Source: Microlunatus flavus (lineage in GTDB: Bacteria; Actinomycetota; Actinomycetes; Propionibacteriales; Propionibacteriaceae). Taken from it: 64,000 bases of DNA. The DNA is taken from the NCBI RefSeq assembly GCF_900110855.1, contig NZ_FOFA01000001.1, positions 248,001 through 312,000 of the forward strand, given 5' to 3'. The notes below the pieces were generated by a model. That model was given only the letters and a program-made list of their open reading frames with translations. It ran no database searches and was not told where the DNA came from. Shown here one piece after another: positions 7,921 through 18,004 of this stretch. A program made the translations under genes and the position numbers. The first letter of the stretch is position 1, and every line of letters begins with the position of its first letter.

Positions 7921-9428
7921 GACGCGAGCCGCCGCACGGTCTTGGCCCAGCGCTCGACGAAGTGCTGCCGGGCGGCCTGGTCACGCTGACGGGCCCGCTC
8001 GTGGTCGCGACCGGCGGCGAAGGCCTCCGCCGGGGTCATGGCGCTCACGTCGGGCGGCGGCGGGACCTCGCCCACACGGACGGCGTCGAGCACCCGGCCC
8101 GGCTTGCGGACCAGGGCCAGCGCGGCCGCCGACTGCTCGGGAAGCACGGCCGACGCCGTGGCCGCCAGCCCGCGCAGCCGTCCGGCCACCGCACGCACCT
8201 CCTGCCACGCGGTGTCCGGGGCGTCGGCACGCAGCGGGTCGGCGACCTCGCGGAGGTGGCGCGTCTCGGCCTCGAGGACCCCGGCGAGGAGCGCGCCCGC
8301 GGGCTCCGACCCGTCGACGACGAGCTGGGGCGAGCGGGCGGCGGAGACGAGGCGCTCGAGGACGGACAGGTAGCGCTCGGTGCGGAGCACCGCCGCGCCG
8401 GTCGCCGCACCGACGAGCCAGTCCAGGTCGTCGTGCAGGTCCTCCTCCCACGCCGCGTCGAGCGTGGGGGCCAGCCCCGCGAGCTCGCCGCGCAGCGCCC
8501 GGGCCTCCGCGACCAGCCGGTCGAGCGCGTAGGCGTCGCCGCCGCGCAGCGCCAGGTCGCTGCGCACGACCTCGCGCAGCCGGTTGCCGACGACGGCTGC
8601 GACGAACCGGCGGAACGGCATGGCGGCGTCCAGGGCCTGCACGTCCGGGATGTCGGAGGGACCGGTCGCGGGCGCCCCGAGGCGGGCGACGAGGCGCGGG
8701 AAGCGCGTGACCCGGTTGGCGCCGACGAGGGAGAAGGCGCGGTCGACCGACGAGCGCTGGTCGGCGCTCAGGCCGCGACCCACCGGGGTCACCATGACCT
8801 CGCGGTAGCGCGCGGTGGTCAGCCCGCCCCGGCGCACGGTCACCTTGTCGTCGCGCAGCAGGGCGAGCGTGGTGCCCGCGTCGTCGCGCAGCGCGAACTC
8901 GCGGCGGTCGCAGTGCAGCGCGGCGACCGGGCCGAGCGTGGCGCGCCGGCGCAGCGGCCGGACGAGCGCCGCGAGGTCCTCGGGCAGGTCCGCGTCCCCC
9001 ATCGGCTCGATGTGGTCCTTGGGCAGCAGGGGCTGCCAGTCCGGCGCCGTGAGGAACCACTCCCCCCGGCCGTCGAGCACGCGGTGCGCCAGGAGCACCC
9101 CCGAGCGGCTCAGCCGGTGGTCGGGGGCGTCGAGCAGGGTGACGTCGATCGTGTACGCCGCGTTGTGCCCGGCGCGCGCGACGACGTTGTGCAGCCCGAC
9201 GTCGCGGTTGACCAGCCTCGGCTCGGGCGAGCTGAACGGGACGTCGTACAGCCGCTGACCGGGCGGGCGGCCCGGCACGGTCGGCGGCTCCGGCAGGAGC
9301 TCCTCGGTCTCGACGTCGGCGCGGTCCCGCTCGCGCCGACGGGCGCGTTCGGGCCGGCCCTTCGCGGCCTTGGCGCCCTTGCCGGCTCTGCCGTCCGGGC
9401 CGCCCTTCTTCGCGCCGGCCTTGGCCAT
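7917..9428 (-). CDS. divergent CYTH/CHAD-like protein
   Basis: A 503-residue protein. After a basic, low-complexity first 45 residues, residues about 90-215 resemble a worn CYTH fold (APDHRLSRSGVLLAHR, CDRREFALRDD, TTARYREVMVTPVG). Residues about 255-500 are helical and CHAD-like with conserved-looking Arg/His (EDLHDDLDWLV, AETRHLREVADPLRAD). CYTH domains bind triphosphates or nucleotides and CHAD domains bind polyphosphate. The canonical ExExK of CYTH is not evident, so catalysis is doubtful. It is wedged between topA and tmk with overlapping codons on both sides, which suggests a link to nucleotide or polyphosphate state. Family assignment is by eye. Confidence 0.6.
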   Translation of the reverse strand: MAKAGAKKGGPDGRAGKGAKAAKGRPERARRRERDRADVETEELLPEPPTVPGRPPGQRLYDVPFSSPEPRLVNRDVGLHNVVARAGHNAAYTIDVTLLDAPDHRLSRSGVLLAHRVLDGRGEWFLTAPDWQPLLPKDHIEPMGDADLPEDLAALVRPLRRRATLGPVAALHCDRREFALRDDAGTTLALLRDDKVTVRRGGLTTARYREVMVTPVGRGLSADQRSSVDRAFSLVGANRVTRFPRLVARLGAPATGPSDIPDVQALDAAMPFRRFVAAVVGNRLREVVRSDLALRGGDAYALDRLVAEARALRGELAGLAPTLDAAWEEDLHDDLDWLVGAATGAAVLRTERYLSVLERLVSAARSPQLVVDGSEPAGALLAGVLEAETRHLREVADPLRADAPDTAWQEVRAVAGRLRGLAATASAVLPEQSAAALALVRKPGRVLDAVRVGEVPPPPDVSAMTPAEAFAAGRDHERARQRDQAARQHFVERWAKTVRRLAS

Positions 9429-12283
9429 CAGCCCGCGGAGGAGGAGGCCGCCGCGCGCGGCGAGGCCGTCTTCTTGGCCGCGGCCTTCTTCGCCGGGGCC
9501 TTCTTGGCCGTCGTCTTGGCCGTCGTCGTCTTGGCCGCGGACTTCTTGGCGGGTGCGCGGCGCGTGGTCTTCTTCGGCGCCGGCCCCTTGGCCCGCTTCT
9601 CCGCGAGCAGCTCGGCGGCCCGCTCGGCGGTCAGCGTCGCCACCTCGTCGTCACGGCGCAGGGTCGCGTTGAACTCGCCGTCGGTCACGTAGGCGCCGAA
9701 GCGGCCCTCCTTGACCACCATCGGCTTGCCCGACGCCGGGTCGGGACCCAGCTCGGCCAGCGGCGGCTTGGCCGCCGCCCGCCCGCGCTGCTTGGGCTGG
9801 GCGTAGATCGCCTCGGCCTGCTCGAGGGTGATGTCGAAGATCTCGTCCTCGCTGGTCAGCGAGCGCGAGTCCGTGCCCTTCTTCAGGTAGGGCCCGTAGC
9901 GGCCGTTCTGCGCGGTGATCTCCTCGCCGTCCGCACCCGCGCCGACCACCCGCGGCAGGCTCATCAGCTTGAGCGCGTCGTCCAGGGTCACGGTGTCGAC
10001 CGTCATCGACGCGAAGAGCGAGCCCGTGCGCGGCTTCGCGTTCTTGGGCGCGTCCTCGGGGAGGACCTCGGTCACGTACGGACCGAAGCGGCCCTGCTTG
10101 GCCACCACGGTGCGGTGCGTCTCGGGGTCGGTGCCGAGCTCGCGCTCCTCCCCCATCGGCTTGCTCAGCAGCTCGCGCGCCAGCTCGAGCGTCAGCTCGT
10201 CCGGCGGCAGCTCCTCGTCGACGTTCGCCCGACGGCCCTCGGAGTCCTCGACGTAGGTGCCGTAGCGACCCACGCGCACGACCACGTCCGAGCCGAGGTC
10301 GCCGACCGGGAACGTCGACAGCCGGCGGGCGTCGATGTCGCCCAGCTCGGAGACGAGCTGCTGCAGACCCTCGTGGCCACCGGAGACCTCCACCGCCGCG
10401 TCGGGACGACTCTCGGGGCCGGTAGCGGAGACCGCGGCGGGGTCGCCGTCGGGCTTGCCGCCGCTGCCGAAGTAGAAGTCGGTCAGGACCGCGACGCGCT
10501 CGGCGTTGCCGCTGGCGATCTCGTCGAGGGTGTCCTCCATCTGCGCGGTGAACTTGTAGTCCACCAGCCCCGGGAAGTGCTCCTCCAGCAGCCGCGTCAC
10601 CGCGAACGCCAGCCAGGTCGGCACCAGGGCCGAGCCCTTCTTGAACACGTAGTCGCGGCTCGTGATCGTGCGGATGATCGACGCGTACGTCGACGGCCGC
10701 CCGATCTCGAGCTCCTCGAGCTTGGCGACCAGCGACGGCTCGGTGTAGCGGGCCGGCGGGCGGGTCTCGTGACCGGCCGGGGTCAGCGAGTCCGGGCGCA
10801 GCGCCTGGTCCTCGCGCAGCTGCGGCAGCCTGGCCTGCGCGTCGTCACCGGTCGCGCCGGGCTCGTCGGTCGACTCCACGTAGGCCTTGAGGAAGCCGTG
10901 GAAGGTGATCGTGCGACCCGAGGCCACGAAGGTGCACGGCTCTCCGTCGCCGGGCGTGGCTTCGATGCGGACGGTGGTCGAGAACCCCTCCGCGTCCTTC
11001 ATCTGCGAGGCGATCGTGCGCATCCAGATCAGCTCGTACAGCCGGAACTGGTCGCCGCGCAGGCCGGTCTGCGCCGGCGTCCGGAACGTGTCGCCCGCTG
11101 GGCGGACGGCCTCGTGGGCCTCCTGCGCGTTCTTGACCTTGGAGGCGTAGACCCGCGGAGCGCTGGGCAGGTAGTCGCTGCCGAAGAGCTGCGTCACCTG
11201 CGCCCGCGCCGCGGAGATCGCGGTGTCGGACAGAACCGAGGAGTCGGTACGCATGTAGGTGATGTAGCCGGCCTCGTAGAGGTCCTGCGCTACCGACATC
11301 GTGCGCTGCGCGGTGAAGCCGAGCTTGCGGCCCGCCTCCTGCTGCAGCGTCGTCGTGCGGAACGGCGCGTACGGCTTGCGCGTGTACGGCTTGGAGTCCA
11401 CGCCGGCCACGCGGAACGGTGCGGTCTCCAGCGACGACGCCAGCGCGCGGGTCTGCGCCTCGTCGAGGTGGACCAGCGTCTCGTTGGGCCGGCTCACCAG
11501 CTGGCCGTGGCTGTCGAAGTCGCGCCCCTGCGCCACCCGGCGCTCGCCGACGCGGGTCAGCCGCGCCGGGAACAGCGGCGGCTCGGCGCCGTCGCCGGCG
11601 TCGAGGACGGCGTCGAGGTCCCAGTACGACGCGGTGCGGAAGGCGATCCGCTCACGTTCGCGCTCCACGACCAGCCGGGTCGCCACGGACTGGACGCGGC
11701 CCGCCGACAGCCGCGGCATGACCTTCTTCCACAGCACCGGCGAGACCTCGTAGCCGTAGAGGCGGTCGAGGATGCGGCGGGTCTCCTGGGCGTCGACCAG
11801 GTCGGTGTCGAGGTCGCGCGGATTGGCCACCGCGTCCTGGATCGCCTTGGGCGTGATCTCGCGGAACACCATCCGCCGCGCCGGGACCTTCGGCTTCAGC
11901 TCCTGCAGCAGGTGCCAGGCGATCGCCTCGCCCTCGCGGTCGTCGTCGGTGGCCAGCAGGAGCTCGTCGGCCTGCGCCAGCGCGTCCTTCAGCGAGCGCA
12001 TCGTCGACTTCTTGTCGGGGTTGACCACGTAGAGCGGCTCGAAGTCGTGGTCGACGTCGACACCCGTACGGGCCCACTTCTCGCCCTTGTACTTGGCGGG
12101 GACCTCCGCGGCGCCGGTCGGCAGGTCGCGCACGTGCCCGCGGCTCGACTCGACGATGTAACCGTCGCCGAGGTAGCTCGCGATGCTCGCGACCTTGGTC
12201 GGGGACTCGACGATCACGAGGCGGCGACCGCCTCCGCCCGTCTTGCCTCGACCTGTTGCAGCCTTCGCCACCTGTTCCTCCAT
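9428..12283 (-). CDS. topA: DNA topoisomerase I
   Basis: A 951-residue type IA topoisomerase that relaxes negative supercoils. The TOPRIM domain starts near residue 21 with E26 and the acidic triad in TDDDREGEA (112-120). The active-site Tyr343 sits in GYITYMRTDS. The C-terminal part lacks zinc fingers and has four GRYGxYV-type repeats, the actinobacterial arrangement. It ends in a Lys/Ala tail resembling histone-like tails that bind DNA. I choose the ATG at 12283; an in-frame GTG lies four codons later. The extension up to 12376 looks non-coding. It heads the topA-CYTH/CHAD-tmk-holB chain. Confidence 0.96.
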   Translation of the reverse strand: MEEQVAKAATGRGKTGGGGRRLVIVESPTKVASIASYLGDGYIVESSRGHVRDLPTGAAEVPAKYKGEKWARTGVDVDHDFEPLYVVNPDKKSTMRSLKDALAQADELLLATDDDREGEAIAWHLLQELKPKVPARRMVFREITPKAIQDAVANPRDLDTDLVDAQETRRILDRLYGYEVSPVLWKKVMPRLSAGRVQSVATRLVVERERERIAFRTASYWDLDAVLDAGDGAEPPLFPARLTRVGERRVAQGRDFDSHGQLVSRPNETLVHLDEAQTRALASSLETAPFRVAGVDSKPYTRKPYAPFRTTTLQQEAGRKLGFTAQRTMSVAQDLYEAGYITYMRTDSSVLSDTAISAARAQVTQLFGSDYLPSAPRVYASKVKNAQEAHEAVRPAGDTFRTPAQTGLRGDQFRLYELIWMRTIASQMKDAEGFSTTVRIEATPGDGEPCTFVASGRTITFHGFLKAYVESTDEPGATGDDAQARLPQLREDQALRPDSLTPAGHETRPPARYTEPSLVAKLEELEIGRPSTYASIIRTITSRDYVFKKGSALVPTWLAFAVTRLLEEHFPGLVDYKFTAQMEDTLDEIASGNAERVAVLTDFYFGSGGKPDGDPAAVSATGPESRPDAAVEVSGGHEGLQQLVSELGDIDARRLSTFPVGDLGSDVVVRVGRYGTYVEDSEGRRANVDEELPPDELTLELARELLSKPMGEERELGTDPETHRTVVAKQGRFGPYVTEVLPEDAPKNAKPRTGSLFASMTVDTVTLDDALKLMSLPRVVGAGADGEEITAQNGRYGPYLKKGTDSRSLTSEDEIFDITLEQAEAIYAQPKQRGRAAAKPPLAELGPDPASGKPMVVKEGRFGAYVTDGEFNATLRRDDEVATLTAERAAELLAEKRAKGPAPKKTTRRAPAKKSAAKTTTAKTTAKKAPAKKAAAKKTASPRAAASSSAG

Positions 12284-12397
12284 CTGGTGCTCGCACGCCG
12301 TCGGGGCGTGGGCGGGGCACACTCTACGGCCCGCCTCTACCCCCACCGCCCGCAACGACCCGCGCCTGCGGACCATTCCGCGAGCGGTCGTGCTCGC

Positions 12398-13972
12398 TCA
12401 GCGCTCCGACGACCCACCCACGGCGCCGCCGACGTCCCCGGGCGGCCCGGCCTCGAGCAGCACCCCGTCGACGGCGAGCGTCCGGACCCTCTCGACGAGC
12501 TCGCGCGCGAGGTCGTCGCCGTCGACGTCGAGGAGGCCCGCGACGGTGTCGACGAGCGTGCCCAGCGGCAGGTCGCCGTCGCAGGCCCCGAGCACCCCCG
12601 CCTCGGCGGTGCCCAGGGCGACCGCGCGGCGCAGGCCCCGCTGCTGGCGCAGCACGATCGAGGAGGGGTCGGCCGCGCCGGGCTCGCCGACCGTCTCCTC
12701 GGCGACGTCAGGAGCCAGGCGCCAGGCGGTGCCCAGGACCTCGTCGGCACCGCGGTCGCGCCAGCGCTCGACCACGTCGAGCTCGTGGGCCAGCGCCGGG
12801 GCCACCGGCTGCTCGACGGCGTAGGGCCACTCCTCGAGCGTGCGGTGCGCGGTCCCGCCGGCCGCGGGCCGTCGCGCGACGACCCAGCCCATGCCCACGC
12901 CCTCGATCCCGAGGTCGTCGAAGTAGGCGCACCAGGCGGCGTACCGCTCGGCGTAGTCGCGTGCCCCGGTCAGGCCGGCGTCGGCGAGCCAGAGCTCGAC
13001 GTAGGCGTACGGGTCGAGCACCTCGCGCTCGACCACGTGCAGGTCGAGGCCGTCGGGCACCCAGCCCGCGACCCGGTCGCGCCAGTCCTGCCCGCGCACG
13101 TGGGCCCAGTTCGCGAGGACCTCGAGCACCCCGCCCGCCGCCAGGTGCTCGACCCCCTGCCGGACGACCGCCTCGACGAGCCCGTCCGAGGTCCGGGTGC
13201 CCTCGCGGTAGGTCAGGCGCTCGCCGGTCGGCGGGGACAGCACGTACGGCGGGTTCGTGACGACCAGGTCGAACTGCTCCCCCGCCACCGGCGCGTAGAG
13301 GTCGCCGTGACGCAGGTCGACGTCGAGGCCGTTGAGGTCGGCGGTGAGCCGGGCGAGGACGAGGGCGCGCGGGTTGAGGTCGGTGGCGACGACCGTCCGG
13401 GCGTGCCGCGCCAGGTGCAGGCTCTGCACGCCGCACCCGGTGCCGAGGTCGAGCGCCCGGTCCACCGGCCGGCGCACGGTGAGCTGGGCCAGGCTCGAGG
13501 AGGCGGAGGAGACGCCGAGCACGAAGTCGGGCCGCATCGGCGTGACGCGGGTGTCCAGGCCGGGCGTCAGGTCGGAGGCGATCCAGGCGTCGTGGCCGGT
13601 GTCGCCGTCGTCGGAGGCGTAGGGACGCAGGTCGACCAGCGCCCGCACGCCGCTGCCGTCGGCGGCGACGATCCCGGCGTCCGCGAGCACGGGGACCAGG
13701 CCGGGCAGCGCCCGGTCGAGGTCGGCGCGGCCCACCGTGTCCTGCAGCAGCCAGAGCCGGGTCAGCGTGGCGAGCGGGTCGTCGCGGCCGGTCAGGGCCA
13801 GCCGCGCCGGGACGGTCGCGTTGCGCCCGAGGGCGGCGTGCGCCCGCTCGCCGACCGCCTCGACGACGGCGTCGACCTCGTAGCGGTGCCGCACGAAGAC
13901 GCCGGTCAGCTCGGCGCACTGCCCGGGCGTCAGCAGCCGCCGGGGCTGCGCGCCTGCACCCTCCGGCGGCAT
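12398..13972 (-). CDS. class I SAM-dependent methyltransferase, DUF7059-type
   Basis: A 524-residue protein. Residues 1-150 form a winged-helix-like N-terminal region of the DUF7059 kind. Residues about 165-330 are a Rossmann methyltransferase with motif I DLGTGCGVQ (175-183) and NPPY (240-243). NPPY marks N-methyltransferases acting on glutamine or on nucleic-acid amino groups (HemK/RsmC style). The C-terminal third is unfamiliar. It shares TGATG with the preceding acyl-CoA-synthetase fragment, so they are coupled. It lies 114 bp ahead of topA on the same strand. The substrate cannot be read; an RNA or release-factor target is possible. Confidence 0.8.
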   Translation of the reverse strand: MPPEGAGAQPRRLLTPGQCAELTGVFVRHRYEVDAVVEAVGERAHAALGRNATVPARLALTGRDDPLATLTRLWLLQDTVGRADLDRALPGLVPVLADAGIVAADGSGVRALVDLRPYASDDGDTGHDAWIASDLTPGLDTRVTPMRPDFVLGVSSASSSLAQLTVRRPVDRALDLGTGCGVQSLHLARHARTVVATDLNPRALVLARLTADLNGLDVDLRHGDLYAPVAGEQFDLVVTNPPYVLSPPTGERLTYREGTRTSDGLVEAVVRQGVEHLAAGGVLEVLANWAHVRGQDWRDRVAGWVPDGLDLHVVEREVLDPYAYVELWLADAGLTGARDYAERYAAWCAYFDDLGIEGVGMGWVVARRPAAGGTAHRTLEEWPYAVEQPVAPALAHELDVVERWRDRGADEVLGTAWRLAPDVAEETVGEPGAADPSSIVLRQQRGLRRAVALGTAEAGVLGACDGDLPLGTLVDTVAGLLDVDGDDLARELVERVRTLAVDGVLLEAGPPGDVGGAVGGSSER

Positions 13973-14784
13973 CAGCGGAGCTCGACGGCCGCGCCGACCA
14001 GCAGCGGACCCAGCAGGGCGCCGTACGGCGTCGCGTCGGTGGGGTCGTCGGCCGGGTGCACGTACGTCCCGGGCGCCCAGCCGGCCCCGAGCGCCTGCGC
14101 GACGAGGTCGAGGGTCCAGGCGTGGTCGTACGTGGCGGCGGGGCCGTCGTCGGTCAGGCGGAGCAGCAGCGGGCTGTCGGCCGGGAGCACCTCGGCCGCG
14201 GCCGGCTCGAACGAACCCGGCTTCATTACGGCGGCCAGGTCGATGTCGCCGAGCGAGGCGTCGAGCGTGCCGGCCTCGGGCCGGAGCACGACCTGGTAGT
14301 CGGCCGACCGGCCGGCCTCGGCGAGCACCGCGGCGACCGCCGCCTTGCGGGCCGCGTCCACCACGACGACGGCGGGGCGGTCGACGGCGGGGTCGTGGCC
14401 GAGCCGGCGGACGGCCCCGGGCGCCTCCTCCATGACCGGGACGGCGACCGCCCCGACCCGCGCGCAGGCCAGCAGGCCGATCACCAGCTCGGGCACCGGG
14501 CCCAGGGCGAGGACGACCTGACGCCCGGGTCGTACGCCCAGCTCACGCAGGCCCCCGCCGAGCTGCGCGACGCGCTCGAGGAGCTCGGCGTAGGAGTAGT
14601 AGGAGCGCACCCCCGCCGCGGCGAAGGGGTGCAGCAGGGCCGGCTCGTCGGCGAGGCCGCGGACCACGTGCCGGTCCAGGGCGTTGTAGGCGAGGTTGAG
14701 GGAGCCGGGCGTCGAGCCCGACGGCCGGGCGAACCAGTCCGGGGCCACCTGCGGCGTCTCGGCGGGCGGGTCGGTCGGGGTCAC
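13972..14784 (-). CDS. truncated acyl-CoA-synthetase-like protein lacking the ATP-binding motif
   Basis: A 270-residue protein aligning by eye to only the N-terminal part of acetyl/propionyl-CoA synthetases. It has LNLAYNALDRHV at 29-40, then YSYAELLERVAQLGGGL, GPVPELVIGLLACARVGAVAVP and the hinge up to about 200. Where the adenylate-forming family has its Gly/Ser/Thr-rich YTSGSTGKPKG loop, this protein reads LLLRLTDDGPAATYDHAW. The acyl and C-terminal catalytic lysine domains are absent. It resembles the actinobacterial TIGR03089 family of AMP-binding-like proteins without known function. A purely structural or regulatory role is inferred. It is coupled to the methyltransferase gene. Confidence 0.75.
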   Translation of the reverse strand: MTPTDPPAETPQVAPDWFARPSGSTPGSLNLAYNALDRHVVRGLADEPALLHPFAAAGVRSYYSYAELLERVAQLGGGLRELGVRPGRQVVLALGPVPELVIGLLACARVGAVAVPVMEEAPGAVRRLGHDPAVDRPAVVVVDAARKAAVAAVLAEAGRSADYQVVLRPEAGTLDASLGDIDLAAVMKPGSFEPAAAEVLPADSPLLLRLTDDGPAATYDHAWTLDLVAQALGAGWAPGTYVHPADDPTDATPYGALLGPLLVGAAVELR

Positions 14785-14843
14785 GCGCGCTCCTCGGGTC
14801 GGGCTGGTCGGGGGGCGCGGCGTACGCGGGCCCCCGGACGCAC

Positions 14844-14874
14844 GACGGGGCCGCTCCGATGGAGCGGCCCCGTC
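14844..14874 (-). terminator. hairpin terminator of hppA
   Basis: A perfect 14-bp GC stem (14844-14857 with 14861-14874) closes on a 3-nt loop 15 bp after the hppA stop. No T-run. Confidence 0.75.
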
Positions 14875-14888
14875 ACGGTGGTGGAGGT

Positions 14889-17264
14889 TCAGCTGGGGTT
14901 GCGCTCGGCCGGGGTGGTGACCTCGGCCTGCGACTGCCCCTGCGTCACGGCTGACGCGCCGCCGGCCGTCCCCGTGGTGACCGACGGGGTGCCGGAGGAC
15001 CCGGCGTCGTCGGTCATGCCGGAGTCGCCGCGACGAGCGCTGATCACGAGCATCACGACGATGACCGCAGCCGCCGCGAGGGCGATGAGGTAGCGCAGGG
15101 CGCTCGGGTCGCTGCTGAGCGGGGACATCGCGACGACGGCCGGGGCGATGAGCAGGGCGACGAGGTTCATCACCTTGATCAGCGGGTTGATGGCCGGGCC
15201 GGCGGTGTCCTTGAACGGGTCGCCCACGGTGTCACCGATGACGGTGGCCTCGTGCGCCGGCGAACCCTTGCCGCCGTGGTTCCCGTCCTCGACGAGCTTC
15301 TTCGCGTTGTCCCAGGCGCCACCGGAGTTGGCCAGGAACACCGCCATCAGCGTGCCGCAGGCGATCGCGCCGGCGAGGTAGCCCGCCAGGGCCGGGGCCC
15401 CGAGGCCGAAGCCGACGGCGATCGGCGCGCAGATGGCCAGCAGGCCGGGCGTGGCCAGCTCGCGCTGCGAGTCGCGGGTCACGATGTCGACCACGCGGCC
15501 GTACTCCGGCTTGCCCGTCCCGTCCATGATCCCGGGGATCTCGCGGAACTGGCGCCGCACCTCGTAGACCACGGCGCCCGCCGCGCGGCTCACCGCGTTG
15601 ATGGCGAGGCCGGAGAAGAGGAAGACGACGGCCGCACCGATGAGGAGCCCGACCAGCGTCAGCGGGGAGAAGACGACCGACTCGTCGACGAAGCTCTGGT
15701 AGCGCTCGAGGAGCACGCCGCGGATCGAGTCGGTGTAGGAGCCGAAGAGCGCGGTCGCCGCCAGGACGGCGGTGGCGATCGCGATGCCCTTGGTGATGGC
15801 CTTGGTCGTGTTGCCGACCGCGTCGAGCTCGGTGAGGATCTGCGCGCCCTCGCCGTGGACGTCGCCCGACATCTCGGCGATGCCCTGCGCGTTGTCGGAG
15901 ACCGGGCCGAAGGTGTCCATGGCCACGATGACGCCGACCGTGGTCAGCAGGCCGCAGCCGGCGAGCGCGATGGCGAAGAGTCCGACGACGCCGGAGCCGC
16001 CCACGAGGAACGCGCCGTAGACAGCCGCACCGATCACGAGGGCGGTGTAGACGGCCGACTCCAGGCCGAGCGAGATGCCGGAGAGCACGACGGTCGCCGC
16101 GCCGGTGAGCGAGGTGCGACCGACGGTCTTGACCGGCTTGTCCTCGGTGCCGGTGTAGTAGCCGGTGAGCTTGAGGATCGCCGCCGCGAGCACGATGCCG
16201 ATGATCACCGAGATGATCGCGACGAGCCGCGGGCTGCCGACCGGTGCGCTCGCGTCGACCCCGAGCTCGGCGAACGTGCCGGGGAGGTAGACGAGGCTGG
16301 CGATCACGCACAGGACCGCGCTGATGACGGCCGAGAGGTAGAACGACCGGTTGATGGTGACGAGGCCGTTCTCGCCCTGGCGCGGCTTGGTCAGGAAGAT
16401 GCCGATGAGGGCGGTCACGACGCCGATGGCGGGGATGATCAGCGGGAAGACCAGGCCGGCCTCGCCGAAGGCGGCCTTGCCCAGGATGAGCGAGGCGACC
16501 AGCGTCACCGCGTACGACTCGAAGAGGTCGGCCGCCATGCCCGCGCAGTCGCCGACGTTGTCGCCCACGTTGTCGGCGATGGTCGCCGCGTTGCGGGGGT
16601 CGTCCTCGGGGATGTTCTGCTCGACCTTGCCGACGAGGTCGGCGCCGACGTCGGCGGCCTTGGTGAAGATGCCGCCGCCCACGCGCATGAACATGGCGAG
16701 CATCGCGGCCCCGAAGCCGAAGCCCTCGAGGATCACCGGGGCGTCGCCCTGGAAGATCAGCACGACCACCGCGGCACCCAGCAGGCCGAGGCCGACCGTG
16801 GCCATGCCGACGTGGGCGCCGGTGCGGAAGGCGATCCGCATGGCGGGGCTGCGGCCCTCGGCACCGGCGCGCGCCGCGGCGGCGACGCGCAGGTTGGCGC
16901 GGGTCGCGAGCCACATGCCGAGGTAGCCGATCAGGCCGGAGAACACCGCACCCGCGAGGAAGGCGATCGACCGGGCGATCCGCAGGCCCCAGTGGGAGCC
17001 CTCCTCGTCGGTGTGGGCGGGCAGCGCCAGCAGCAGCAGGAACGCCACGACCGCGAAGACCCCGAGGGTCCGGAACTGCCGGCCGAGGAAGGCGCTCGCG
17101 CCCTCCTGCACGCCGCGGGCGATCACCTGCATGTTCGGTGTGCCGTCGCCAGCCGCGAGCACCTCGCGGCGGAACACGAAGGCCATGACCAGGGCCACGG
17201 CCGCGATCACGGCGACGATGGCGACCAGCGTCAGGTTGCCGCCGGACAGCGTCGTCACGGGCAT
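14889..17264 (-). CDS. hppA: K+-insensitive pyrophosphate-energised proton pump
   Basis: A 791-residue integral membrane pyrophosphatase with about 16 helices, coupling PPi hydrolysis to H+ export. The substrate-site stretch is intact ([20 protein letters not shown], then [20 protein letters not shown]), as is a second acidic motif near [18 protein letters not shown]. The K+-dependence determinant reads [10 protein letters not shown], with Lys and Thr at the positions that define K+-insensitive enzymes. The C-terminal 45 residues are a Ser/Thr/Gly-rich cytoplasmic tail. A good Shine-Dalgarno (AGGAGG) precedes the ATG at 17264. Monocistronic, with its own terminator. Confidence 0.96.
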   Translation of the reverse strand: MPVTTLSGGNLTLVAIVAVIAAVALVMAFVFRREVLAAGDGTPNMQVIARGVQEGASAFLGRQFRTLGVFAVVAFLLLLALPAHTDEEGSHWGLRIARSIAFLAGAVFSGLIGYLGMWLATRANLRVAAAARAGAEGRSPAMRIAFRTGAHVGMATVGLGLLGAAVVVLIFQGDAPVILEGFGFGAAMLAMFMRVGGGIFTKAADVGADLVGKVEQNIPEDDPRNAATIADNVGDNVGDCAGMAADLFESYAVTLVASLILGKAAFGEAGLVFPLIIPAIGVVTALIGIFLTKPRQGENGLVTINRSFYLSAVISAVLCVIASLVYLPGTFAELGVDASAPVGSPRLVAIISVIIGIVLAAAILKLTGYYTGTEDKPVKTVGRTSLTGAATVVLSGISLGLESAVYTALVIGAAVYGAFLVGGSGVVGLFAIALAGCGLLTTVGVIVAMDTFGPVSDNAQGIAEMSGDVHGEGAQILTELDAVGNTTKAITKGIAIATAVLAATALFGSYTDSIRGVLLERYQSFVDESVVFSPLTLVGLLIGAAVVFLFSGLAINAVSRAAGAVVYEVRRQFREIPGIMDGTGKPEYGRVVDIVTRDSQRELATPGLLAICAPIAVGFGLGAPALAGYLAGAIACGTLMAVFLANSGGAWDNAKKLVEDGNHGGKGSPAHEATVIGDTVGDPFKDTAGPAINPLIKVMNLVALLIAPAVVAMSPLSSDPSALRYLIALAAAAVIVVMLVISARRGDSGMTDDAGSSGTPSVTTGTAGGASAVTQGQSQAEVTTPAERNPS

Positions 17265-17614
17265 CGGGGGTCCTCCTGTACAACATCAGCGGGGGACACG
17301 GGCGCACGTCGCGGTGGCGGCGGTGGCCAGCCTGTCGCACAGGTCCTCGGGGTATCAGACGCCAGGAGTGTAACCACAGGACGCACTGGTTTCCTGCCGC
17401 CGTGGTGCGCGCCCACGCCGTCCCGTGCGGGACCGACAACCAGCGGCCACCCTGCCGACGAGCCCCGCCCTCACGGCCAGCGCCCCCACCGAACACCCGG
17501 CGCCGTGCGTCTCCCCCACCTGCTCCCCCGTCGCTCCTCCTCTCCTTGCTCCATCCGCTGATCCGCAGCCGGCTCCGCGCTCGGACGCCGGTCCCGAGCT
17601 CGTGCCCGACCCGC
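17265..17614. other. intergenic region upstream of hppA
   Basis: About 350 bp between the end of the pilus locus and hppA. It must contain the hppA promoter. A GGGTAT at 17350-17355 lies on the plus strand, opposite to the genes, and has no GTTT partner. I see no coding sequence. Confidence 0.5.
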
Positions 17615-18004
17615 TCAGCGGACCGGTCCGGCGTGCGCCCGGCCCTCGAGGTGCCGCGGCAGTCCCGGCACCCGCACCCCCACGTCGACGACGACCTCCA
17701 CGCTGACCACGTAGTCGACGTCGTCGCCCACCCGGTCGCAGCTCGCGAGCCGACCGCCGTTGGCCTTCGCCAGCCGGGCCGCCGCCGGGCAGGGCGCGCG
17801 ACCCTCGGCGTACGCCGCCGCCCCGCTCAGGGCCGCCAGGTCCGCCGCACCCCGGGCCTGGTGCCCGGCCACGAGGTAGGCCGCGGCCACCATCGCGACC
17901 GCCGCGACCACCCCGACCACGGCCATCACGCCGACGACGAGCAGGGTGCCGCTGCCGCGCTCGCCGCGCGTGCCCCAGGCCTCCGGCGCGCGGGGGCGGC
18001 TCAC
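17615..18004 (-). CDS. TadE/G-like protein, Rv3654c family
   Basis: A 129-residue protein with a basic N-terminus ending GERGSG, then one hydrophobic helix (TLLVVGVMAVVGVVAAVAMVAAA, about 18-40) that starts like a pilin-type segment. It continues LVAGHQARGAADLAALSGAAAYAEG, the signature of helicase/secretion-neighbourhood TadE-like proteins. The soluble part contains two cysteines (CPAAARLAK, LASCDRVG) that could pair outside. It is the last gene of the Tad locus, overlapping the upstream TadE gene by 4 bp. It probably acts as a minor pilin. Confidence 0.85.
   Translation of the reverse strand: MSRPRAPEAWGTRGERGSGTLLVVGVMAVVGVVAAVAMVAAAYLVAGHQARGAADLAALSGAAAYAEGRAPCPAAARLAKANGGRLASCDRVGDDVDYVVSVEVVVDVGVRVPGLPRHLEGRAHAGPVR

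Noticed and set aside
10115-14299. Very long plus-strand open frame opposite topA and the methyltransferase
   Set aside because: It is Arg/Gly/Val-rich without any domain and mirrors the GC-rich third-position pattern of the minus-strand genes; topA and its neighbours explain the region.
13972-14784. Full acetyl-CoA synthetase annotation
   Set aside because: The ATP loop and catalytic lysine domain are absent, so only an ACS-like fragment can be claimed.
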